Source: an uncultured Lachnospiraceae bacterium
GTDB lineage: Bacteria > Bacillota > Clostridia > Lachnospirales > Lachnospiraceae
Length of the DNA stretch: 40,060 bases
Direction of reading: 5' to 3'
Assembly (NCBI GenBank): GCA_934343915.1
Contig: CAKRIL010000028.1
Span: 1 to 40,060 of the forward strand
In this document: piece after piece, positions 14,892 through 22,914 of the stretch
Numbering within the stretch: the first letter of the stretch is position 1
Layout: each line of letters begins with the position of its first letter
Position numbers and translations under genes: made by a program
Notes under the pieces: model-generated
Seen by the model: only the letters and a program-made list of their open reading frames with translations
Told to the model about the DNA's origin: nothing
Databases searched by the model: none

Positions 14892-17114
14892 ATGAATATT
14901 AAACTAAAGAAAAAAGGTATAAAACTTACAATATTAGCTTTAGCTTTTATAGTTCTTTTCTTTTCTTCCATTATATATTGTACCAACAGAATAAGCAGCG
15001 AGATGGAGCGTCAGCTTGAGAGCAATCTTTATGACGTCGCGAATCAGAATGCACTTGCCATAAGGAACCAGCTTAATGACAATTACATGCTCCTTCAGAG
15101 CCTTGTTGCCGAGCTTAAGGAAATGCCGGGAGATATGCGTGATAATATTCTGGTTTTGAAGGGCTTTGTCAAGGCACACCATCTTAAGCGTGTCGGCTAC
15201 TGTACTCCTGACGGAACAATCTATACAACTGATGAGGTTGAAGGGAATCTGTCCTACCGTGATTTCTTCAAGCGCGGCATGGCGGGCAAGTCAACCATCA
15301 CCGGTGTCCTTATGGACGCTCTTTCATCCAAGCCCGAGGACGTTATTATATTTTCAAGTCCGATGTATGACGATATAACCAATGACATTGAAGGTGTATT
15401 CGGACTTATATATGATGCCGGCGTATTCAATGCCAGCCTTCAGGTCGACTGCTTTGAAGGGCAGGGCTGCAGCTTCGCCATCAATGAGGATGGAAATATT
15501 TCTATTGCAATGGGCTACGATTCAGTTCAGCTTTCACAGAATCTTTACACCGATATACTTTCACCTAACAAAAAGAATGCCGAGACTATTTCGACTATCA
15601 AGAAGCTTATCCGGGCTGACCGCGGAGGCTTCGGCAGGCTCTACGTCGGAGAAGAGGAGTACTATTACTACTGCCTTCCTATTTCCCTTTTAAACGATGA
15701 AATTAAATGGAACATATTCACCATGGTTCCTACAAGCTATTTTCTTGAGCGCTTTAAGCCGGTTAAGAATACACTCTATCTCATGATAGTTCTTGGTGTA
15801 CTTTTATTTGCGGCAGCACTTACAGCTTACCTTATCACATTCAGATCCCAGCGTCAGCTTGTACTGAATCTTGCGTACATAGACCCTATCACCGGAGGAG
15901 CCAATTATGCATTATTCAAGCACCGGATGTCCAAGCTGCGTGTACGCCGAGGCTACATCGTATCGATGGATATACAGCATTTCTCCAATATCAGTATTAC
16001 GGCAGGCGGTGCCGCATCGGATGCCATGATTAAGAAGACATGGGCTCTTGTCTCAGCTTCCATAAGTGGAAATGAGCTCGCTGCGAGAGTAAAGGACGAC
16101 TACTTCGTCCTGTTCCTCGAGACGTCGGATTCAGTCACCATTGGCGAAAGACTTGAAAAAATCTCATCTGAGATTCACGATATTGCCATATCCTATGATG
16201 TTCCGGGAGTTCGCGCATGCTTCGGACTGTTCCCGATGGACAACACACTGTCGATTGATGATGCCTACAATAAGGCGAAAATCGGTCGAGACTTCGCAAA
16301 GGAACGTCATGAGAAGTGTTATGCCTTCTACAATGAGATTAACCATGAAGAGCTGCTTGAGAACCAGCGTCTTGAGGAGTGCTTTGACTATGCCATAGCC
16401 AACAGACAGTTCGAGCTGTGGTATCAGCCTAAATATTCAACAACTACCCGTCAGCCTGTCGGATGTGAAGCCTTGGTCCGCTGGCGTGATGATAACGGAA
16501 AGCTTATCCCGCCGGGACGCTTCATTCCTCTGTTTGAGCGTGACGGCTATATAGCCCGCCTTGACGAGTATGTATTCCGTGAGGCATGCCGCCGACAGAA
16601 ATACTGGTTAGACAGAGGCTTTAACACACACCCTGTCTCAATCAACATAAGCCGTGCAACCCTATACAGCAACAATGTTGTGGAAAAGTATCTCGGTATT
16701 CTGAACGAATACAAGGTTCCTTCCGAATACATCCAGCTTGAGGTTCTCGAAAGCGCAATCTCAGGAAAAGCAGATATTGCCAAGCTCCTTGAGAATTTCC
16801 GCTCCAACGGCATACATATTCTTATGGATGATTTTGGCACAGGCTATTCTTCACTTGCCACGCTCAACATGCACTGCTTTGATACCCTCAAGCTTGACAA
16901 GAGCCTTATCGACTGCATCGGCGAGAAAGACGGAGAAACCCTTCTCCACTACGTTATCAAGATGGGACGTCACCTCGGACTCCATATAACAGCCGAGGGC
17001 GTGGAATATGAAAGCCAGCTTAACTACCTTCAGGAACAGAAGTGCGATGACATTCAGGGCTATTTCTTCTCCAAGCCGCTTCCTGTCAACGACTACGAGA
17101 AGCTTATATTATAA
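14892..17114 (+). CDS. Membrane sensor EAL-domain cyclic di-GMP phosphodiesterase with degenerate GGDEF
   Basis: The 740 residues run: membrane helix (about 12-32), extracytoplasmic sensor domain (about 35-290, Cache-like), second helix (about 296-318), GGDEF-like domain (about 330-480) and EAL domain (about 500-740). The GGDEF signature is replaced by VKDDYF, so cyclase activity is unlikely. The EAL domain keeps CEALVRW, NIS, LEVLES, DDFGTGYSSL, KLDKSLI, AEGVE and QGYFFSKP, so it should hydrolyse c-di-GMP. It stands alone with a GAGGG ribosome-binding site. The signal sensed is unknown. The neighbouring pilin gene is consistent with c-di-GMP control of surface structures (inference). Confidence 0.92.
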   Translation: MNIKLKKKGIKLTILALAFIVLFFSSIIYCTNRISSEMERQLESNLYDVANQNALAIRNQLNDNYMLLQSLVAELKEMPGDMRDNILVLKGFVKAHHLKRVGYCTPDGTIYTTDEVEGNLSYRDFFKRGMAGKSTITGVLMDALSSKPEDVIIFSSPMYDDITNDIEGVFGLIYDAGVFNASLQVDCFEGQGCSFAINEDGNISIAMGYDSVQLSQNLYTDILSPNKKNAETISTIKKLIRADRGGFGRLYVGEEEYYYYCLPISLLNDEIKWNIFTMVPTSYFLERFKPVKNTLYLMIVLGVLLFAAALTAYLITFRSQRQLVLNLAYIDPITGGANYALFKHRMSKLRVRRGYIVSMDIQHFSNISITAGGAASDAMIKKTWALVSASISGNELAARVKDDYFVLFLETSDSVTIGERLEKISSEIHDIAISYDVPGVRACFGLFPMDNTLSIDDAYNKAKIGRDFAKERHEKCYAFYNEINHEELLENQRLEECFDYAIANRQFELWYQPKYSTTTRQPVGCEALVRWRDDNGKLIPPGRFIPLFERDGYIARLDEYVFREACRRQKYWLDRGFNTHPVSINISRATLYSNNVVEKYLGILNEYKVPSEYIQLEVLESAISGKADIAKLLENFRSNGIHILMDDFGTGYSSLATLNMHCFDTLKLDKSLIDCIGEKDGETLLHYVIKMGRHLGLHITAEGVEYESQLNYLQEQKCDDIQGYFFSKPLPVNDYEKLIL

Positions 17115-17142
17115 AATTTGCATTAATTTCTGCCCCGGCTCC

Positions 17143-17171
17143 TTGACAATCGAATCTCCCTAATTTATAAT
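17143..17171 (+). promoter_or_regulatory. Perfect consensus sigma-A promoter of the pilin gene
   Basis: TTGACA (17143-17148), a 17-base spacer and TATAAT (17166-17171) match consensus fully. The inverted repeat AATCGAA (17148-17154) / TTCGATT (17175-17181) brackets the -10 box and could be a repressor site. Confidence 0.85.
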
Positions 17172-17235
17172 CCGTTCGATTAATGAACAATTTATTCCTA
17201 TATTTTATTACAGATTTTTAACGGAGATTATGGAG

Positions 17236-17682
17236 ATGATTCAATTTAAAAAATTATGCCGCAGCTCCATGAGCGGAAGAAATAACAAAGGCTTCAGCTT
17301 AGCTGAGCTTCTGGTTGCGGTTGCGATTATGGTAGTTCTCGTTGGTGTCATGGTTCCTACCTTGATTTCCCACATCCACAAGGCGAGGGTCGCTGTCGAC
17401 TGGGCGAATCTCAGGTCCTACTACGACGAAATACAGGCCGACTTCATCTTAACCGGTGAGTACAATCCGAAGGTCACAATGGTTGACAGCAATATTGAAG
17501 GAACGTATGAATTAAGGGAATTTGAGTTTTTAGACGGAAAAAAGGTCAAAATGAAGGACGGTTATTTTGCCGTGACTAAGAGCACCACCGGAAACGGATA
17601 TCAGATATGCTACTATTGTAATCAGTGTCTGTCCGGCTGGGGCAGGCACAGCACGACCTGTATCCTTACGCTCGGCACTTAA
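17236..17682 (+). CDS. Type IV pilin-like prepilin with Cys-rich C-terminus
   Basis: The 148-residue protein has a class III-type leader ending in NNKG, then FSLAELLVAVAIMVVLVGVM: the prepilin-peptidase site G/F, the Glu at +5 and the hydrophobic assembly helix. The C-terminal part has CYYCNQC and one further Cys, which may form disulfides or bind metal. ATG 17236 is preferred because GGAG (17223-17226) is 9 bases upstream; ATG 17230 would leave only 3. No assembly ATPase, prepilin peptidase or platform protein is nearby, so it would depend on machinery encoded elsewhere. Its own consensus promoter suggests strong expression. Confidence 0.85.
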   Translation: MIQFKKLCRSSMSGRNNKGFSLAELLVAVAIMVVLVGVMVPTLISHIHKARVAVDWANLRSYYDEIQADFILTGEYNPKVTMVDSNIEGTYELREFEFLDGKKVKMKDGYFAVTKSTTGNGYQICYYCNQCLSGWGRHSTTCILTLGT

Positions 17683-17706
17683 TAAACTTCATAAATGGAG
17701 ACTGAC

Positions 17707-18483
17707 ATGAAAAAACATGACGACAGTTTATTTAAAATAGGAGAAATCGTAGATATTCTCGGGGTGACAAGAAAGACGATACTGGTATATGAGGAGATGG
17801 GCTTACTCACGCCCGCCGTCAAGGATGAAAAAAGCGGCTACCGCTATTATACCGCGGACAATATGACGCAGATACGCTCTATCCGCTCATTACAGAGCCT
17901 GGGGCTCTCACTCGCAGAAATCAAGGAATACTATTACGACACAACCAATCTCGACCACCATCTGGAGCGCCTTATGGATTTGAGAGCAGCAATCGACCGC
18001 AATATCCAGCTTCTCCAAGTCCGCTCCGCAAAGCCGGGTGACCTCAGCATACACCAGACACGCATTCCTCGTCAGGTGTGCTTTTGCCGCACCTACCACT
18101 GCACGGATACGACCGATGCCGCCAACCGGCTGCGCGATACCTATATCGCCGCTGCCAGAACAGGGAAGATGTCCATGGTTGCACGAATGTTTACCATGCG
18201 TATCGACACACCCGATAACGGACATGAGCTGATGTGCTGCATTCCCATGCAGGATGATTTTACGGGCGAAGAGCGCGTTGATTTTGCGGAGACACCTGTT
18301 TTGTGCATCTATTACCGTGGGGCATACGAGGGAATCGGAGATGCCATCGCCGTCCTGAACGATTATGTTGAGGAAAACCACATCCGGACCACAGGGCCAT
18401 ACCGCAGTATCTATCTTGAGGGACCGCCAAGCCGCGGAACGCACACCGCCGACTATATCACACAGATTGTTGTGCCGATTTAA
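17707..18483 (+). CDS. MerR-family regulator with GyrI-like effector domain (BmrR type)
   Basis: The 258 residues begin with a MerR helix-turn-helix (IGEIVDILGVTRKTILVYEEMGLL, continuing with SGYRYY) and a dimerisation helix to about residue 105. A GyrI-like ligand-binding domain follows (about 112-258) and ends in ...DYITQIVVPI, typical of multidrug-sensing BmrR relatives. The start at ATG 17707 has TGGAGA six bases upstream; the ATG at 17695 has none. It would activate genes in response to a hydrophobic or cationic ligand. No transporter gene adjoins it. It lies 24 bases after the pilin gene and may be read through from its promoter. Confidence 0.87.
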   Translation: MKKHDDSLFKIGEIVDILGVTRKTILVYEEMGLLTPAVKDEKSGYRYYTADNMTQIRSIRSLQSLGLSLAEIKEYYYDTTNLDHHLERLMDLRAAIDRNIQLLQVRSAKPGDLSIHQTRIPRQVCFCRTYHCTDTTDAANRLRDTYIAAARTGKMSMVARMFTMRIDTPDNGHELMCCIPMQDDFTGEERVDFAETPVLCIYYRGAYEGIGDAIAVLNDYVEENHIRTTGPYRSIYLEGPPSRGTHTADYITQIVVPI

Positions 18484-18507
18484 ACCCGGCATCATTGTAT
18501 TAAAGAA

Positions 18508-18547
18508 AAAGGAGCCACAAATCACTTTTACGATTCGTGGCTCCTTT
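18508..18547 (-). terminator. Terminator of the tartrate operon
   Basis: AAAGGAGCCACAAATC (18508-18523) pairs with 18532-18547 over 16 positions with one mismatch. The minus strand continues TTTTTCTTT. It also lies after the convergent MerR gene and could act on both strands. Confidence 0.85.
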
Positions 18548-18583
18548 GAGCTTAAACTGTCATTCTACCGTTCTGCTTTCTTC

Positions 18584-19846
18584 TTATTTCTGTTCCCGAT
18601 ATACCTTCCATGTCACCTGTTGTATTATCCCTGCCTGCTCCTCTGTCACCTTTCCTCCCGGCATTCCGAATGTATGTGACACGGGAATTCCCAAGCCCTC
18701 CGGGCTTTCATCAAACACAACCGCGTACAGCAGACATGCTGCAATATAATTTCCTATATTGTTCTGATGTCCATAATCTCCACCTTCTTCCGGTGATAAA
18801 TATGGATTCACTGAGAGTCCACACTTCTTTCTCAGTTCAGCATATCCAAGGCATACCGGAAGAACACCTGTATCTTCTCCCAGCTCCTTTGCCATATATC
18901 CGTACCACCTCGCATTTGACTCTGCCATTTCTCTGTTGGTAAGTGTAAGCACAAATTCCTGCCCGTCTTTTACATAGATGTCACCAGTGGTTCCAAGTTT
19001 CCAAGGTTTAGGTGCCATCCCACGGAGAAATCCATACTGATACGCATGCGGTGCCCAGAGGAGCATTCTTCCGGCTTTTCCTTGTATCTTTTCATGCAGA
19101 AGCTCGGCTCCGCGCAGCATTTGAGGTCTTTGTCTGTAATCTATTGCTCCAACTTCACCACTGTATGTTTCCACAGCCTCATTGCTGTTGCCTGCCACAA
19201 TAAAGTAATCATAATACTCATTTCCGTTTATCAGCTTTTCGCATTGCGCGGCTCTTTCTTCACAGCCCTTCACAAGCCCGGAATAATGTGCGATTCCTGT
19301 CCCGCCCCAATAACTATAGGCTAGTTCTGCGTTCCAGCCGCCCATTTTAGCCAACTCGCGGAAATAGTAATATGAGCTGTCCCACAATCCCGTAAAGCTA
19401 TGTCCACAGAACGCCATCTTAGGACCTCTGGCAATAAAGGAGATTTTTACCACTATGGCATCATTCTTCAAATGAAAGAAAAGCTGTCTTTTCCACTTTT
19501 CATCCGAATCGGTGTCATCCCATACCAACGCGTGAACCGGCTCTCCTTCATAAATTCCCGTATCTTTATGAAAAAGACTTGTATCCACAATTCGTGATTT
19601 CCCCTCATAATAACCAAAGGAGTGAAACTTCTGCCGCTTTACACCCATATTTTCACAATCATTCCCTTCCTTCCATTCCGAAAAGCGGCTGATTGTGTTT
19701 ATATGATAATCGCGGCATACTTGATTTTCCACAATCTGAACATCCAGTTCGTTCAATTCAAAAGAATTTCCATTATAAATTACGACGCTGTTTTCAGACT
19801 CACTCAGCTTTACCTGTAAGCCGTAGCATTTATTTTTTTCAGACAT
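18584..19846 (-). CDS. Uncharacterised SGNH-like (possibly DUF4886-type) hydrolase in the tartrate operon
   Basis: The 420-residue protein lacks a signal peptide. An N-terminal region of about 140 residues is unrecognised. The C-terminal part resembles SGNH-fold proteins: AFCGHSFTG (candidate nucleophile Ser150), MGGWNAELAYSYWGGTG, and near the end IPVSHTFGMPGG. It begins 16 bases after ttdB, with GGGAGC as ribosome-binding site, and the operon terminator follows. Cotranscription with tartrate dehydratase suggests that it acts on a tartrate derivative, for example hydrolysing an ester. That is only inference. The family assignment is tentative. Confidence 0.6.
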   Translation of the reverse strand: MSEKNKCYGLQVKLSESENSVVIYNGNSFELNELDVQIVENQVCRDYHINTISRFSEWKEGNDCENMGVKRQKFHSFGYYEGKSRIVDTSLFHKDTGIYEGEPVHALVWDDTDSDEKWKRQLFFHLKNDAIVVKISFIARGPKMAFCGHSFTGLWDSSYYYFRELAKMGGWNAELAYSYWGGTGIAHYSGLVKGCEERAAQCEKLINGNEYYDYFIVAGNSNEAVETYSGEVGAIDYRQRPQMLRGAELLHEKIQGKAGRMLLWAPHAYQYGFLRGMAPKPWKLGTTGDIYVKDGQEFVLTLTNREMAESNARWYGYMAKELGEDTGVLPVCLGYAELRKKCGLSVNPYLSPEEGGDYGHQNNIGNYIAACLLYAVVFDESPEGLGIPVSHTFGMPGGKVTEEQAGIIQQVTWKVYREQK

Positions 19847-19862
19847 AGGCTGCTCCCTGCTC

Positions 19863-20492
19863 TTATTTGATGAACCCTACCTGTTTGCTGATAATTTCGA
19901 TCTGCTCATCCTTTTTCTTATTGTACTCTATTTTCTTCTCTTCAAAATAATTTTTTCCGTAAGAATCGATTGATACGATCAGCGGGCCAAATTCCTTCAC
20001 ATGGCAATGCCACAAGGTCTCAGGCATTCCAAGATCCTTCCACTGTGCCTCAACAATCTCTTCCACCTCAACTGCTGCCACAACGGCATTTCCTGCCGGG
20101 AATACACAGTGAATTGCACCGAAATCTTTGCACGCCCTCTCGGTATTCCCCTTCATTCCGCCCTTGCCGACAATAACGCGGACACCTGTGGTCTCCACAA
20201 ATTCATACTCGAACTTCTCCATTCTCATTGATGTTGTAGGTCCTACAGATACCATCTCGTACTTCTCATCACCAAGCGGACGAATAATAGGACCTGCATG
20301 CAGAATTGCCGCATTTCTGACATCTACGGGAATCTCCCTGCCTTCCTCAACTACACGACGATGTGCCACGTCACGACAAGTCGTAATATCTCCCGTGAGA
20401 TATACAATATCTCCAATATGAATATCCTTAAGATCCTCTGCCGATACCGGTGTTACAAGAATTTTCTTACCATCTTTTATTTCTACTGCCAT
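19863..20492 (-). CDS. ttdB: L(+)-tartrate dehydratase beta subunit
   Basis: The 209 residues align well with E. coli TtdB over the whole length from memory: VGDVIYLTG-like sequence as IGDIVYLTGDITTCRDVAHRR, HAGPI, SVGPTTSMRME, VGKGGM, FPAGNAV, and MPETLWHCHVKEFGPLIVSID. It forms the C-terminal-type domain of class I (iron-sulfur) hydro-lyases and pairs with TtdA to dehydrate L-tartrate to oxaloacetate. The two-subunit class I fumarase beta chain is the alternative. The operon context (DASS permease plus LysR regulator) and the match to TtdB favour tartrate. GGGAG precedes the ATG. Confidence 0.88.
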   Translation of the reverse strand: MAVEIKDGKKILVTPVSAEDLKDIHIGDIVYLTGDITTCRDVAHRRVVEEGREIPVDVRNAAILHAGPIIRPLGDEKYEMVSVGPTTSMRMEKFEYEFVETTGVRVIVGKGGMKGNTERACKDFGAIHCVFPAGNAVVAAVEVEEIVEAQWKDLGMPETLWHCHVKEFGPLIVSIDSYGKNYFEEKKIEYNKKKDEQIEIISKQVGFIK

Positions 20493-20513
20493 AGTTATTC
20501 TCTCCCTTCTGTA

Positions 20514-21425
20514 TTACTTCTCTTCCTTGTATTCAAAGCCTGTGTGCGTATCTATCGTAAAGTTAAGATCCTTATCAAAAACTATATGCCCTCTTCTGTG
20601 GCTCCAGCAGCCTACATTTACAGCCACACCGATAGCCGACGGATGACGTGCGGTATTCTCAATGTTGACACCCATTACGGAATAATGACCGCCCATACCC
20701 TGTGGTCCGAGTCCGATTGCATTGATTCCGTCCTCGAGCAGCTTTTCCATCTTAGCCGCGTTGGCATTGTCATTGTGTGAGCCTACCGGTCTCATAAGTG
20801 CTTTTTTGGAATTAAGTGCTGCTGTCTCAACTGAGGTTCCGACACCGACACCGACAAGCAGCGGAGGACAGGCGTTAAGACCATAGGTAGTCATTCTGTC
20901 GAGAACGAACTTGGTCACACCTTCATAACCTTCACCCGGCATCAGAACCGTTGCATTTCCCGGAAGTGTACATCCACCGCCCGCCATATAGGTATATATT
21001 TCACACTTATCTGAGTTAGGAACAATATCCCACCATACTGTCGGTGTGCCTTTTCCTACATTCTTACCTGTGTTGTACTCGTCAAAGGTTTCCACGGAAT
21101 TATGACGTAAAGGAGTTGCAAAGGTTGCCTGCACAACAGCATCCTTTAATAATACCTCCAAGTCATCAATTAACGGGAACCTCGTACCGCACTTTACCCA
21201 AAACTGCAGTACACCAGTGTCCTGGCAGGAAGGACGGTTAAGCTTCATCGCCAGCTCCTGATTTCGGAACATGGTATCGTATATAACCTTTGTCATCGGA
21301 GTATCCTCTTTGTCCCTTAACTCCTGCAGCTTAGCAATTACATCATCCGGCAGCTTCTTTGCCGTAAATCCTACAAACTGTGCCATTATGTCGGTCAGTT
21401 TCTTTACCTGTGCTTCATTTGACAT
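20514..21425 (-). CDS. ttdA: L(+)-tartrate dehydratase alpha subunit
   Basis: With ATG 21425 (GGAGG eight bases upstream) the protein has 303 residues, the same as E. coli TtdA. The TTG further upstream would place the ribosome-binding site inside the gene. Conserved segments include NRPSCQDTG (an iron-sulfur cluster Cys region), TPLRHNSVETF, MAGGGCTLPG, NACPPLLVGVGVGTSVE and VGCWSHRRG. The cluster-ligating cysteines are present in the expected places. It is the catalytic [4Fe-4S] subunit that converts tartrate to oxaloacetate with TtdB. It lies between the permease and ttdB genes in one operon. Confidence 0.9.
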   Translation of the reverse strand: MSNEAQVKKLTDIMAQFVGFTAKKLPDDVIAKLQELRDKEDTPMTKVIYDTMFRNQELAMKLNRPSCQDTGVLQFWVKCGTRFPLIDDLEVLLKDAVVQATFATPLRHNSVETFDEYNTGKNVGKGTPTVWWDIVPNSDKCEIYTYMAGGGCTLPGNATVLMPGEGYEGVTKFVLDRMTTYGLNACPPLLVGVGVGTSVETAALNSKKALMRPVGSHNDNANAAKMEKLLEDGINAIGLGPQGMGGHYSVMGVNIENTARHPSAIGVAVNVGCWSHRRGHIVFDKDLNFTIDTHTGFEYKEEK

Positions 21426-21472
21426 ATCTTTTTCCTCCAAAATTTTATATATTTTTTTATTAAATTATCTCT

Positions 21473-22744
21473 TTACGAATAAAATGGAAATGCAATCGGC
21501 AGAATTATCATGCTCACAATCGTTGCAATGACAATCAGCGGCAATCCTGATTTTACATAATCTATGAATTTATAATTGCCCGCTCCGACAACCATCGTGT
21601 TAGCCGGCATTCCGATAGGTGTTGCATACGCACATGAGCCTCCGATAACGCACGCCATCAGAACCGCTCTCGGATCAGCCCCCATTCCCTGTGCTATTGA
21701 CACACAAATCGGTGCCATCAGTGCAGTGGTCGCCGTATTCGACATAAAATTTGTCATTATGCAGCACAGAATAAACACTACAAATGTAAATAATACCGGT
21801 GAAGGATTCGCTCCCAACGCACTAACCACCTTATCGGCAATCAATTCACCTGCTCCCGTAATCTCCAGTGCCTTAGCAAGCGAAAGTGTTCCACCGAACA
21901 GAAAAATAGTCTTTAAGTCAATGGACTTTAATGCATCTTTTTCAGAAATAACTCCGGTAACCATTAACAGAATCGCACCGACGCAACCGATGACACACAG
22001 ACTTACTCCAATCTCCTCTTCAAATATCATTCCAAGCAATGTAACAATCAGTATTATCAGTGACATTACCTTCTTCCACTTTGGAACCTTATCGAAATCT
22101 TTAGCCTCATCAAAAATGGAATCTCCAGTATCCACGGTATCATGGCTTGGCAGAAGCTTAAATCCAACCGTAGCATAGAATAAAATTCCGACAGCTATAA
22201 TCGGTAAACCTACAATAGCATACTCAAAAAATCCAAACTTCAATCCAAACGGCTCCAACGCCGACTGTGCAATCATATTGCCCGGTGCGCCAATCAGTGA
22301 TAAGTTGCCTCCCATTGCCGCCGCAAAAACCAACGGCATCAGAAGTCTTGACCTTTTATATCCTGATTTTGCTGCAATTCCGATTACAACCGGAATCAAT
22401 ACTGCTGCTGTACCGGTGTTGGATAAAAATCCGCTCATAGCGCCTACGATTACCATAATTGCCACAATTAAACCACGTTCTGTCTTGGCAAACTTTGTTA
22501 CCAGTCTGCCTATCTCATTTGCCATACCTGTTTCAAACAGTGCTCCTCCTACAATGAACATTGCCACGAACAGAATGACATTGCTGTTGATAAAACCACT
22601 GAAAGCCTCACTGACGGTCAACACGCGGGTAATAACAAGACCAACACAGACAATCATGGATGTAAGACCGAGCGGAATCTTCTCAGTTACAAACATAACT
22701 ATGGCAAACGCCAAAAAAATCAATGTAATGACTGCATGACTCAT
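21473..22744 (-). CDS. DASS/SLC13-family anion permease, probable tartrate/dicarboxylate transporter
   Basis: The 423 residues form about 11-12 membrane helices with the two hallmark Ser-Asn-Thr motifs of the ion transporter superfamily, FLSNTGTAAVLIP and FMSNTATTALMAP. A cytoplasmic charged loop lies near residues 210-235. It starts with ATG 22744 after GGAGG. It is the first gene of the operon with ttdA, ttdB and the hydrolase, and is divergent from the LysR gene. E. coli TtdT exchanges tartrate for succinate and belongs to this superfamily, so tartrate uptake is the best guess. Other C4 acids are possible. Confidence 0.88.
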   Translation of the reverse strand: MSHAVITLIFLAFAIVMFVTEKIPLGLTSMIVCVGLVITRVLTVSEAFSGFINSNVILFVAMFIVGGALFETGMANEIGRLVTKFAKTERGLIVAIMVIVGAMSGFLSNTGTAAVLIPVVIGIAAKSGYKRSRLLMPLVFAAAMGGNLSLIGAPGNMIAQSALEPFGLKFGFFEYAIVGLPIIAVGILFYATVGFKLLPSHDTVDTGDSIFDEAKDFDKVPKWKKVMSLIILIVTLLGMIFEEEIGVSLCVIGCVGAILLMVTGVISEKDALKSIDLKTIFLFGGTLSLAKALEITGAGELIADKVVSALGANPSPVLFTFVVFILCCIMTNFMSNTATTALMAPICVSIAQGMGADPRAVLMACVIGGSCAYATPIGMPANTMVVGAGNYKFIDYVKSGLPLIVIATIVSMIILPIAFPFYS

Positions 22745-22814
22745 AGAAAACCTCCTTATATCTCTTTTGATAATAAAGCGACATGGCCGTGTCTTTTTTC
22801 TTTGTGATTACAGC

Positions 22815-22876
22815 ATAGCTCATTTTTAGTATAAAGTACATTTCATTTACTTGACATCAGCATAGCTTTTTTCTAT
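22815..22876. promoter_or_regulatory. Two LysR-type T-N11-A boxes in the divergent promoter region
   Basis: CAGCATAGCT occurs at 22811-22820 and again at 22858-22867. Each begins a T-N11-A box: 22816-22828, and 22863-22875, the latter within ATAG-N7-CTAT. The second overlaps the LysR promoter. The sites are 47 bp apart. Confidence 0.55.
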
Positions 22877-22879
22877 ACT
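22851..22879 (+). promoter_or_regulatory. Promoter of the LysR regulator gene
   Basis: TTGACA (22851-22856), a 17-base spacer and TATACT (22874-22879) precede the gene by 35 bases. One LysR box lies between and over these elements, which suggests autoregulation. Confidence 0.75.
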
Positions 22880-22914
22880 GAAATTACACAGCAACATCAT
22901 AACGGGAGGTTTAT

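Noticed and set aside
16093..16110. Active diguanylate cyclase site in the EAL protein
   Set aside because: The signature is VKDDYF rather than GG[DE]EF, so cyclase activity is not supported.
19863..21425. Two-subunit class I fumarase
   Set aside because: Lengths and many full segments match TtdA and TtdB, and the operon has a DASS permease and a divergent LysR gene. Fumarase remains a minor alternative.
22780..22793. GACATGGCCGTGTC palindrome followed by T run in the ttd-lysR gap
   Set aside because: The stem is only about five pairs and no plus-strand transcript would reach it. It may be an operator, but position alone does not support a call.
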